Source: an uncultured Terriglobus sp. (GTDB lineage: Bacteria > Acidobacteriota > Terriglobia > Terriglobales > Acidobacteriaceae). From it: DNA of 8,041 nt. The stretch spans positions 17,512 to 25,552 of the forward strand of contig CALMRM010000078.1 in NCBI GenBank assembly GCA_937871605.1, written 5' to 3'. The notes under the pieces were generated by a model. It saw only the letters and a program-made list of their open reading frames with translations, had not been told where the DNA came from and made no database searches. This document shows, piece by piece, positions 1-6,339 of the stretch; positions within the stretch are counted from its first letter, which is position 1; each line of letters begins with the position of its first letter. Both the position numbers and the translations under genes were made by a program.

Positions 1-591
1 GGTGTTTACCAGCGTGTGGGCCTTCGCATCCAGTTGCACGATGCTGTTCTTGTCCTCGATATTGGCGAAGACATTGCCTTTACCGTCAGGCTGTGGGAAC
101 TCTGGCTTGCCGGGAAGTGCGATGGTAGCGACGACCTCGCGCTTTGCAGCGTCAATCACCGTCACATTTTTGCTGCGGCCGTTGAAGGCCCATACGGTTC
201 TCGTTACCGGCTCGAAGGTGATGCCGTCGGGGTTGGTGCCCGCGGGTATGGAGGTGATGGTTGTAAACATCTTGCGGTCGAACACCACTACGGCGTTTGC
301 GCCGCCGTCGCTGATATAACCGACTCTGCCGTTGGGATCGAGAGCCACGCCATGTGTAGACTTCAGGCCTGTGATTGAACACACCAGCTTGCCTGTCTGC
401 ATGTCAAGGACTTCAACGCGCGGCCCGTGCGTCACGTACAGCAGATGCGCAGAGGTGTCGGCCAAGAGGTAATCCCATCCACCGACGCCGCCGATCTTCC
501 AGTGTTCGAGTACCCGATAGGGACCTTGCGCCACTCCGCAGACTGCGGAGGCGGCCAAAACGATTCCTGCAATAACAGCTGACTTCTTCAT
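1..591 (-). CDS. YncE-like YVTN beta-propeller protein, exported, 3' end cut by window edge
   Basis: The first 197 residues are present; the C-terminus lies beyond the left edge. Family members are usually about 320-350 residues, so roughly 60% is seen. A signal peptide is evident: MKK, a hydrophobic core at residues 4-18, and a likely cleavage after GVA (residue 21). Propeller-blade repeats follow: WDYLLAD at 39-45, LYVTHGPRVEVLD at 51-63, THGVALDP at 79-86, NPDGITFEP at 120-128, FNGRSKNVTVIDA at 136-148, GKPEFPQPDGKGNVFANIED at 161-180. These match the YncE/YVTN family, whose members fold as seven-bladed propellers in the periplasm or outside the cell. The biochemical role is mostly unknown; ligand or metal-related roles have been suggested for relatives. 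The ATG is preceded by GGAGA about 6 bases upstream. It lies 48 bases behind the histidine kinase stop on the same strand, so cotranscription with the two-component genes is likely. Family sure, function not. Confidence 0.9.
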   Translation of the reverse strand, partial: MKKSAVIAGIVLAASAVCGVAQGPYRVLEHWKIGGVGGWDYLLADTSAHLLYVTHGPRVEVLDMQTGKLVCSITGLKSTHGVALDPNGRVGYISDGGANAVVVFDRKMFTTITSIPAGTNPDGITFEPVTRTVWAFNGRSKNVTVIDAAKREVVATIALPGKPEFPQPDGKGNVFANIEDKNSIVQLDAKAHTLVNT

Positions 592-639
592 GCAAATCTC
601 CTCGGTCGAGCGGTCTGAAAGAGTTCTAGCGGATGTGCC

Positions 640-2040
640 TTAAGTCTGTGTGAAGATGACGGTGAACGTGGTTCCGGCACGCTGCTGACTTTGTACGGCG
701 ATTGTGCCGCCTGCCTTTTCAACGATCGCCTTACAGATGGGCAGCCCGAGGCCCGCGCCACCAGTCACACGCGAGCGTGACGCGTCTTCGCGATAAAAAC
801 GCTCGAAGATGTACGGTAGCGCTTCCTTGCTGATGCCACGGCCAGAGTCAATCACCTCCAGGCGAACGAGGCCGCTCTCTCCTGTCGTACGGATGAGCAC
901 GCTTGATCCCGACGCGGAGTGCTGGATTGCATTCATCAGCAAATTGGAAAGCAGGGTATCAACGCGCTCCGGCAAGACCCGGATGAGGAGGTCCGGCGCG
1001 AGTTCCTGCTTGAGTGAAACTTGGCGCGTCTCCGCCAGTGTCTTGAAGATCCGGCAAATCGCTTCTGTTGCCAGCGACAGGTTTGTGGTGTTGCCGTCCT
1101 GTTCCTCTGCTTCCTCAATGTTACTCAGGCGCAGCATCTGAGCAACGAGCTTCTCGACCCTGTCCGTGTCCGTCAGGGCGTGCTCGAGACCGGATCGATA
1201 CTCAAGAGGGCATCGGTCACGCAGGGTCAGCACTTGCAGCGACGACTTCACCACGGCTACAGCCGTTTTCAACTCATGCGCCGCGTCGCCGAAGAAACGT
1301 TTTTCATTTTCGAAGGCACCACGCAGGCGCGCGACAGTGTCTTCGAGCGCGTCTCCAAGTGGGGCCAGTTCCTTCAAGCGTTTAACGGAAGCGGGAGTAG
1401 TGAAGTACAGGTTGTCGGTAGTTATCCGAGAAGAGTGCTCCGCAAGTGCCGAAAGCGGTCTGAGAGCTCGGCGCAAGTACGCGAGCACCAGCAGAACGCT
1501 GCATGTGGCGGCGAAGGCGATCGCAGCTAGATCGAAGCTCGCTGCCTCAAGCACCTCGTGCCAAATGTGACCTTCCGGCGAGGCATACAGGATTGTTACC
1601 GGGCGACGCAGCCCGACGCCATTGTTTTCGCTGCGGTCGATGATGCGCAACCCGGGCCGCTGCAGTAAGCGATAGGAGACATTCCGCGACCGCATCGACC
1701 TGAAACCATCCTGCTGCAGGGCCAGCAGGTCACGCGGCGCTTCCTTCGAGCAACCTATAAGCCTTCCGTCAGTACCGTAGACGGCGTAGACGTCCCGTGA
1801 AGGCAACCTCAACTCACTCTGATCAACCGTCACGTTGTCGTCTGGATCTTCAGCGTCCTGAATGGCTCCAAGTAACGAATCGGAGTGACCCTGCAGCTGC
1901 ACGTCAAAGGAACGTTGCCGAATCCGCCGCTCGTGATCCAGTGTGGACACGGAGAGCCCTAGAGCGCAGAGCACCTGTGCGAGCAAGACGATGCCCGCTA
2001 TCTGACGTGCAAGGCAATGGGTAGGCTTAGGAGCACTCAA
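640..2040 (-). CDS. Membrane sensor histidine kinase, OmpR-partner class
   Basis: This 466-residue protein autophosphorylates on His and passes the phosphate to the adjacent regulator. Residues 1-11 are a short basic tail, 12-31 the first membrane helix, about 33-167 a periplasmic sensor region of no recognised fold, 168-189 the second helix and about 190-243 a HAMP linker. The H-box FFGDAAHELKTAV puts the phospho-acceptor at His255. The ATPase domain carries the N-box LLSNLLMNAIQHS (363-375), G1 box DSGRG (398-402), F box IFERFYRED (411-419) and G2 box GGAGLGL (427-433). The Pro usual after HELRT is replaced by Ala. The start is TTG at 2040, overlapping the regulator's TGA (TTGA). An in-frame stop lies two codons upstream, and no ATG occurs before the first membrane helix, so TTG is the only start that keeps both helices. 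Translational coupling to the regulator is likely. The signal sensed cannot be read from the sequence. Confidence 0.95.
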   Translation of the reverse strand: MSAPKPTHCLARQIAGIVLLAQVLCALGLSVSTLDHERRIRQRSFDVQLQGHSDSLLGAIQDAEDPDDNVTVDQSELRLPSRDVYAVYGTDGRLIGCSKEAPRDLLALQQDGFRSMRSRNVSYRLLQRPGLRIIDRSENNGVGLRRPVTILYASPEGHIWHEVLEAASFDLAAIAFAATCSVLLVLAYLRRALRPLSALAEHSSRITTDNLYFTTPASVKRLKELAPLGDALEDTVARLRGAFENEKRFFGDAAHELKTAVAVVKSSLQVLTLRDRCPLEYRSGLEHALTDTDRVEKLVAQMLRLSNIEEAEEQDGNTTNLSLATEAICRIFKTLAETRQVSLKQELAPDLLIRVLPERVDTLLSNLLMNAIQHSASGSSVLIRTTGESGLVRLEVIDSGRGISKEALPYIFERFYREDASRSRVTGGAGLGLPICKAIVEKAGGTIAVQSQQRAGTTFTVIFTQT

Positions 2041-2714
2041 GGCTCAGCCAGCCTATAGCCACGGCCTCGCGATGTCTCCAAGAGGTCTGCTTCAGGGCTA
2101 TGCGCTCGCAGCTTTTTGCGCAGGTTTGAGATGTGCGCCTCTATCACGTTGGAGTGGTGCTGCCAGGTGAAGTCATAGAGATGCTCCAGAAGAGCTTCCT
2201 TAGAGACAATGATGCGCGGCCTGTACATCAGGTATTCCAGGATGCGGTACTCCGTCGGGGACAGCACTACCGGCTGTCCTTTTACGGTGACTGACTGCTC
2301 ACCCGTGCTAACAGAGAGGTCTCCATAGGAGAGCACCGGATGTGCCGCGCCCTTGCCGCGACGAATTAGGGCACGACAGCGAGCGATCATTTCTCCCAGG
2401 TCAAACGGCTTTGCCAGGTAATCATCAGCTCCGAGGTTGAGCAGGTCAATGATTCTCGATGTGTCCGAGATCGCCGTAAGAATGAGTACCGGTGTCTGGT
2501 CTTTCGCTGAACGCAATTTAGACAGGATATCTTCGCCGCTGCGTTGAGGCAGCATCAGGTCGAGCACAATCAGGTCGTACTTGCCTGACCAGCAGCAGGT
2601 GATTGCCTCCTCTCCGTCGTGCACAACGTCAATTGCGTAACCCGATGACTCGTGCAGTCCCTTCGCGATATTCTCCGCCAGGCGAACCTCATCTTCCACC
2701 ACCAGAACGCGCAT
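2037..2714 (-). CDS. OmpR/PhoB-family response regulator transcription factor
   Basis: This 225-residue cytoplasmic DNA-binding regulator is of normal family length. The receiver domain spans about 1-117, with the acidic pair E7-D8, phospho-acceptor D52 in VLDLMLP, T80 in LILTA and K102 in YLAKPFD. A winged-helix output domain spans about 126-225, with LSPTEYRILEYLM (151-163), the recognition-helix region SNVIEAHISNLRKKL (188-202) and the wing motif TSRGRGYRLAEP at the end. All active-site residues are present. The ATG is preceded by AAGG about 10 bases upstream, a weak ribosome site. The kinase gene follows with a 4-base overlap, so the two form a cognate pair. The gene is divergent from the EamA gene, with only about 64 bases between coding regions, so its promoter must lie in or next to that gap. 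No direct-repeat operator was found by eye. Confidence 0.95.
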   Translation of the reverse strand: MRVLVVEDEVRLAENIAKGLHESSGYAIDVVHDGEEAITCCWSGKYDLIVLDLMLPQRSGEDILSKLRSAKDQTPVLILTAISDTSRIIDLLNLGADDYLAKPFDLGEMIARCRALIRRGKGAAHPVLSYGDLSVSTGEQSVTVKGQPVVLSPTEYRILEYLMYRPRIIVSKEALLEHLYDFTWQHHSNVIEAHISNLRKKLRAHSPEADLLETSRGRGYRLAEP

Positions 2715-2767
2715 TTACAGACCGCCTTGCATCCAGTGCAGCGAAACACATGATGTACTTCGCACAA

Positions 2768-2773
2768 GAGGAG
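2768..2773 (+). promoter_or_regulatory. Ribosome binding site of the EamA gene (GAGGAG)
   Basis: GAGGAG sits 5 bases ahead of an ATC codon at 2779 but 14 bases ahead of the first usable start, TTG at 2788. The spacing fits 2779 as the original start site, where family members begin with Met followed by a Trp-Leu-rich helix (here I-H-W-L-F). This suggests that an ATG at 2779 became ATC. Confidence 0.55.
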
Positions 2774-2787
2774 TTACCATCCACTGG

Positions 2788-3204
2788 TTGTTCCGGGCCT
2801 TACTTTCTGCCGTCTTTGCCGCAGCAACAGCACTGCTGGCCAACCTTGGCGTTTCACACGTGGACCCGAACCTCGCAACTGCTCTACGCACGAGTGTGGT
2901 CGTCTTGTTCGCCTGCGCGATCGCGTTCCTCACCGGAGCACACAGAAGTCTTTCACACCTTGATCGTCGCAGTTGGTTGTTTCTCATCGCCTCAGGGCTT
3001 GCCACCGGTCTCTCCTGGATTTGCTACTTCCGTGCGCTCTCTCCTGGCCAGCCCTCACGTGTGAGCCCAATCGACAAGCTCAGCGTTGCTTTCGTCATCT
3101 TGTTGGCATCTCCCACTCTCGCGGAAGCAATTACGCTCGCCAAATGTATGGGCGGTAGTCTCACGTGGTCGGCGCAGTGGTCCCTGCGTTGTAGCATTGC
3201 TTAG
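2788..3204 (+). CDS. Small EamA/DMT-family membrane transporter, probably decaying
   Basis: This 138-residue protein matches the one-domain EamA (drug/metabolite transporter) family of about 140 residues, whose members are thought to work as dimers in the inner membrane. Hydrophobic segments lie at about 2-20, 30-48, 62-80 and 95-112. The family signature is clear in the middle: LSWICYFRALSPGQPSRVSPIDKLSVAFVILLA, close to the usual W-x-x-YFRAL...V-x-PIDKLSV pattern. Two defects stand out. The codon at the best-placed start (2779) is ATC, leaving TTG at 2788 as the first usable start. Near the end, the frame reads TWSAQWSLRCSIA after GGSL, whereas the +2 frame from 3165 reads VVGAVVPAL and stops at 3192-3194, which is what the family's last helix looks like. 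One lost base near 3163-3164 (ATC to AC) explains this. The gene may be a recent pseudogene, a still-working variant, or carry sequencing errors. Substrate unknown. Confidence 0.65.
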   Translation: MFRALLSAVFAAATALLANLGVSHVDPNLATALRTSVVVLFACAIAFLTGAHRSLSHLDRRSWLFLIASGLATGLSWICYFRALSPGQPSRVSPIDKLSVAFVILLASPTLAEAITLAKCMGGSLTWSAQWSLRCSIA

Positions 3205-3514
3205 TGCCTCCGCAATAGTCAGGAAGCACTCCACGCTTAAGCGCAGCTTAAAGTTGACCTACCAGCTTCTTCTGCTCGGGAATACCATGTCATGCCCCAC
3301 GCAGGCAAACTGGCTGCGTCGCCTGGAGATGGTCCACGAGCAAGCGATGTATATACCGCGCGCCATCGTGCATCTGCTGTAGCGCTGGCGAGCTTTGAGG
3401 AGTCACCAACGTCCTGCAAGTCCACGGGATCACGCGAGATGGATTGCACTGACGAAACAGGAGGCCAGCAGAAGCCTCACACTGCTTCTCAGATTTGGTG
3501 CTCTCCAGGGAGTA
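3205..3514. other. 310-base stretch without a recognisable gene
   Basis: It lies between the convergent EamA and fcl genes. Short open frames exist on both strands, but none has a convincing ribosome site or a recognised motif. Two small hairpins are visible: TTAAGC/GCTTAA with a 3-base loop at 3237-3251, and AGAAGC/GCTTCT with an 8-base loop at 3470-3489. Neither is followed by a T-run, so neither is a convincing intrinsic terminator. The stretch may be decayed coding DNA. Confidence 0.5.
3470..3489 (-). repeat. Inverted repeat 25 bases downstream of fcl
   Basis: A perfect 6-base stem (AGAAGC/GCTTCT) with an 8-base loop lies just past the fcl stop codon. Its position suits an end-of-operon hairpin, but no T-run follows on the minus strand, so a role as terminator is only a weak possibility. 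Confidence 0.25.
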
Positions 3515-4486
3515 TCAGTTTGCGAGTTTGCCGTTCGTGCTCTCCCAGGTGTGCCGGATGCCCTCTTCCAGAGATGTGGTGTGGTGCCAGCCCAGGGCGT
3601 GTAGCTTCGACACATCCATGAGCTTGCGCGGCGTGCCGTCCGGCTTTGTGGTGTCGAACACCAGATCGCCCTTGTAGCCCAGAACACGGAAGACGGTCTC
3701 CGTCAGTTCACGGATGGTCACGTCTTCACCTGTACCGATGTTGATCAGGGGCGGCTCATCGTCGCGCAGCAGCGTACCGTACTGATCCTCTGACAGGTTT
3801 AAGAGAGCCACGCAGGCCTGCGCCAAGTCGTCGGAGTAGAGCAATTCGCGGCGCGGCGTGCCCGTTCCCCACACCGTCACCTCTCCCGCGCCGTTTGCAA
3901 TCGCCTCCGCCGTCTTCCGGATCAATGCCGGTAGCACGTGCGAGGTCTGCGGATCGAAGTTGTCATTGGGCCCATACAGATTGGTCGGCATGGCGGCAAG
4001 AAAGCGCGTGCCATACTGCCGGTTATAGCTCCAGCACATTTCGATACCGGCAATCTTCGCCAGGGCGTAGGGCCGGTTGGTAGGCTCCAGCGGACCCGTC
4101 AGCAGGCAGCTTTCCGGCATGGGCTGCGGTGCAAACTTGGGGTAGATACACGACGAGCCCAGAAACAGCAGCCGCTGCACTCCACCGCGGTACGCTGCAT
4201 CGATGACGTTGTTCTGGATCAAGAGGTTGTCGCGGATGAAATCGGCCGGGTAGGTGTCGTTGGCCAGAATGCCACCCACCTTTGCCGCGGCCAGCACCAC
4301 AAACGCAGGTGTGGTCTCCGCAAAGAACGTGCTGACCGCTTCGGCATCGCGCAGGTCCACCTCCGCGCTGCTGCGCGTGATCAGGTTGTTGTAGCCCTGC
4401 CCTTGCAGTTCACGCAAAACCGCCGACCCCACCAGCCCCCGATGTCCCGCAACGTAAATCGCCGCATCTCGCTGCATGAATCCCAT
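3515..4486 (-). CDS. fcl: GDP-L-fucose synthase (GDP-4-keto-6-deoxymannose epimerase/reductase)
   Basis: This enzyme catalyses the second step of GDP-L-fucose synthesis: 3,5-epimerisation and NADPH-dependent reduction of GDP-4-keto-6-deoxy-D-mannose in the cytoplasm. At 323 residues it has the family length (Escherichia coli Fcl/WcaG is about 321). It is a short-chain dehydrogenase/reductase with the nucleotide loop GHRGLVG at 14-20, AAAKVGGILANDTYPADFI at 66-84 and FLGSSCIYPK at 108-117. The catalytic residues known from the E. coli enzyme are all present: Ser111, Tyr140 and Lys144 (YALAK), Cys113 and His183 (TSHVLPAL). The C-terminal substrate region contains KPDGTPRKLMDVSKLHALGW (281-300). 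The ATG directly follows the gmd stop codon, and its ribosome site GGGGAG lies inside the last gmd codons, so translation is probably coupled. A second ATG three codons in (4477) is a less likely start. Also called wcaG. Confidence 0.97.
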   Translation of the reverse strand: MGFMQRDAAIYVAGHRGLVGSAVLRELQGQGYNNLITRSSAEVDLRDAEAVSTFFAETTPAFVVLAAAKVGGILANDTYPADFIRDNLLIQNNVIDAAYRGGVQRLLFLGSSCIYPKFAPQPMPESCLLTGPLEPTNRPYALAKIAGIEMCWSYNRQYGTRFLAAMPTNLYGPNDNFDPQTSHVLPALIRKTAEAIANGAGEVTVWGTGTPRRELLYSDDLAQACVALLNLSEDQYGTLLRDDEPPLINIGTGEDVTIRELTETVFRVLGYKGDLVFDTTKPDGTPRKLMDVSKLHALGWHHTTSLEEGIRHTWESTNGKLAN

Positions 4487-5572
4487 TTAGCTCTCCCCTA
4501 CGTTGTAGGCGTCGAACCCGTGTTCGCGCACCAGCGCGTCACGTTGTGCACTCTTTAAGTCGGCTTCGACCATCTCGGCGACAAGCCCATCGAAGGTGGT
4601 GGCTGGCGTCCAACCCAGTTCCTCTTTTGCCCTGGTGGGATCGCCCAGCAGCGTCTCAACTTCGGTGGGACGGAAGTAGCGCGGGTCAATGGCGACGACC
4701 AAGCGGCCGTCCTTGTCCAAGGCTTTCTCTTCGACTCCGCTGCCCTGCCATGTCAACGGCATGTCCAACTTGGCGGCGCAGCGGTTGATGAATTCGCGCA
4801 CGCTGTACTGCTGGCCGGTGGCAATGACGAAGTCCTTTGGTTTGTCGCACTGCAGCATACGCCACTGCATTTCCACGTAGTCGCGGGCGTGTCCCCAGTC
4901 ACGCTTGGCATCGATGTTGCCCATGTAGAGCTTGTCCTGCAGCCCCACCTTGATGCGCGCCAGGCCACGGGTGATCTTTCGCGTGACAAACGTTTCGCCG
5001 CGCAACGGACTTTCATGATTGAACAGAATCCCATTGCAGGCGTACATGCCATAGGCCTCGCGGTAGTTCACCACGATCCAGAAGCCGTACATCTTGGCGA
5101 CGGCATACGGAGAGCGCGGGTAGAATGGCGTTGTCTCCTTTTGCGGAATCTCCTGCACCAGGCCGTAGAGTTCAGACGTGGATGCCTGGTAGAACCGCGT
5201 CTTCTCCGCCAGGCCGAGGATGCGGATGGCTTCCAGTAGCCGAAGCACCCCAAGAGCGTCGGAGTTTGCCGTATATTCCGGCTCCTCAAACGACACCTGC
5301 ACATGGCTCTGCGCAGCCAGGTTGTAGACCTCGTCCGGCTGCACCTTTTCCATGATGTGGATGAGCGACGACGAATCCGTCATGTCGCCGTAGTGCAGGA
5401 TGAACTTGGGATCTGGGTTATGCGGGTCCTCGTAAATGTTGTCTATGCGAGCGGTATTGAACAGCGACGTGCGCCGCTTGATGCCGTGTACCTCGTACCC
5501 TTTGTCCAGCAGCAGTTGCGCCAGGTACGCACCATCCTGCCCTGTTACGCCTGTGACCAGCGCCTTTTTCAC
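4487..5572 (-). CDS. gmd: GDP-mannose 4,6-dehydratase
   Basis: This enzyme converts GDP-D-mannose to GDP-4-keto-6-deoxy-D-mannose using bound NADP(+), the first step toward GDP-L-fucose and also toward GDP-rhamnose-type sugars. The 361 residues from the GTG start match the usual 345-375. Motifs in order: nucleotide loop TGVTGQDGAYLA (7-18), KRRTSLFNTARID (32-44), YNLAAQSHVQVSF (83-95), catalytic Thr132 and Glu134 in STSELYG (131-137), Tyr156 and Lys160 in YAVAK, then NGILFNHESPLRGETFVTRKI (180-200) and DWGHARDYV (225-233). GTG at 5572 is chosen because AGGAGG lies 6 bases ahead and the protein then begins KKALVTG as family members do. In-frame ATG (5599) and TTG (5611) upstream lack such a site. 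The stop codon abuts the fcl ATG, giving a two-gene operon. No other fucose-pathway gene is in view. Confidence 0.96.
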   Translation of the reverse strand: MKKALVTGVTGQDGAYLAQLLLDKGYEVHGIKRRTSLFNTARIDNIYEDPHNPDPKFILHYGDMTDSSSLIHIMEKVQPDEVYNLAAQSHVQVSFEEPEYTANSDALGVLRLLEAIRILGLAEKTRFYQASTSELYGLVQEIPQKETTPFYPRSPYAVAKMYGFWIVVNYREAYGMYACNGILFNHESPLRGETFVTRKITRGLARIKVGLQDKLYMGNIDAKRDWGHARDYVEMQWRMLQCDKPKDFVIATGQQYSVREFINRCAAKLDMPLTWQGSGVEEKALDKDGRLVVAIDPRYFRPTEVETLLGDPTRAKEELGWTPATTFDGLVAEMVEADLKSAQRDALVREHGFDAYNVGES

Positions 5573-5578
5573 GAGAAT

Positions 5579-5584
5579 CCTCCT
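5579..5584 (-). promoter_or_regulatory. gmd: Ribosome binding site that fixes the gmd start (AGGAGG)
   Basis: A perfect AGGAGG on the minus strand lies 6 bases before the GTG at 5572. It would fall inside the coding region if the ATG at 5599 or the TTG at 5611 were used, which argues for the GTG. Confidence 0.8.
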
Positions 5585-5725
5585 AAAGCCAGAGTGCATG
5601 TTGCAGGTCAACGCAACTGTAGTATCACTAGCCGCGACGTTCGTTCCGGATGCGCCCTGTAACGACGATACTGTGGAAACTGACAGAATCCCAAGATGGA
5701 TATCCAGTTGTGCGAACTCGCCCCG

Positions 5726-5753
5726 TGTCTAGAATATGCCTCTCGAAGTGCAA
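5726..5753 (-). promoter_or_regulatory. Possible sigma-70-type promoter of gmd-fcl
   Basis: On the minus strand TTGCAC (5753-5748) is followed after 16 bases by TAGACA (5731-5726). This would give a leader of roughly 150 bases before gmd. The match is moderate and chance matches of this quality are common. Confidence 0.28.
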
Positions 5754-5756
5754 CGC

Positions 5757-5786
5757 TTGACCTGCATCACCTCAACTCCTTGTAAA
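5757..5786 (+). promoter_or_regulatory. Possible plus-strand promoter, back to back with the gmd promoter
   Basis: TTGACC (5757-5762) is followed after 18 bases by TGTAAA (5781-5786). The -35 match is good and the -10 moderate. If used for the gene at 6256 it would leave an untranslated leader of about 460 bases, which is long, so it may serve something else or be chance. Confidence 0.25.
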
Positions 5787-6255
5787 AGATGTGGCAGTTC
5801 AGAACGGTGTTTATCGAAAGAATAAAGGTTTTCACATAGTGCCCGGATGTGCGGTGCCGATGGAAATAACACTGCAGCTGGTGAAATGAGGTTGTTGCGT
5901 GCACGACGAATCAGGCACCAGGGTCACACGACACCGGTTCAACAGGCCGGTCTCGGATGCTGTTTGCTTTTGCGCGTTCCCGGCCGCGTTCGGCCATCAC
6001 GTGCTGCCGCAGAAGCCAGATTTCGGCACTCCACACGAGTGCAGATGCATGTGTCTTTGCCCTGTACCTTCTTCGTACTGAGTGCGTCGCTCAATTCACT
6101 CAAGATGCTACTGTCCTGCGCTACCTTTGAAAAACACTACTGCAGTTGAAACGCCAACTCGAAAACATTGTGACGTGTGCTGCCCAGTAGTCATTTGCAG
6201 CAGAGGCTCAAACGTTAAATTTGCCAACAAACCGCGTTTTTTTGGAGCCAACATC

Positions 6256-6339
6256 ATGAAGAAGCTTTATACGGCCGTCGCACTTGCCTCCCTTGCACTT
6301 TGCGCCGTCTTCTTTGCGCCGTCGGTAGGCGGCCAAGCC
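6256..6339 (+). other. Signal peptide coding region of the secreted protein
   Basis: Residues 1-28 have a Lys-Lys start, an uninterrupted hydrophobic stretch at about 4-22 and the short-side-chain end GGQA before LNVSYG. This is a typical Sec signal. The Cys at residue 16 has no downstream lipobox-like context, so a lipoprotein is unlikely. Confidence 0.8.

Larger units (their letters stand above)
5612..6255. other. About 640-base intergenic region
   Basis: This region separates the divergent gmd and secreted-protein genes. An open frame at 5847-6149 (100 codons) has no ribosome site and an unconvincing Arg/Cys-rich translation, so it is not called. Small hairpins are visible: ACCGG/CCGGT around 5933-5951 and GCACTC/GAGTGC with a 5-base loop at 6026-6042, neither followed by a T-run. 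No tRNA, known RNA or riboswitch was recognised. Confidence 0.5.

Noticed and set aside
1021..1530. 169-codon open frame on the plus strand
   Set aside because: Antisense to the histidine kinase, which has all its sequence boxes in the other frame.
3237..3251. Hairpin TTAAGC-GCA-GCTTAA as a terminator of the EamA gene
   Set aside because: The stem is short and AT-rich and no T-run follows, so an intrinsic terminator is not supported.
3237..3449. 70-codon minus-strand frame in the gap behind EamA
   Set aside because: No ribosome site or motif recognised, and nothing similar known to me; not enough to call a gene.
3938..4558. 206-codon open frame on the plus strand
   Set aside because: Antisense to fcl and the end of gmd, whose catalytic residues are intact; the translation is Arg/His-rich with no recognised motif.
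5573..5611. N-terminal extension of gmd from TTG 5611 or ATG 5599
   Set aside because: The extra residues do not match the family, and a perfect ribosome site lies inside this stretch, directing initiation to GTG 5572.
5847..6149. 100-codon open frame in the large intergenic region
   Set aside because: No ribosome site before the ATG, no recognised motif, and an odd Arg/Cys composition; probably chance.
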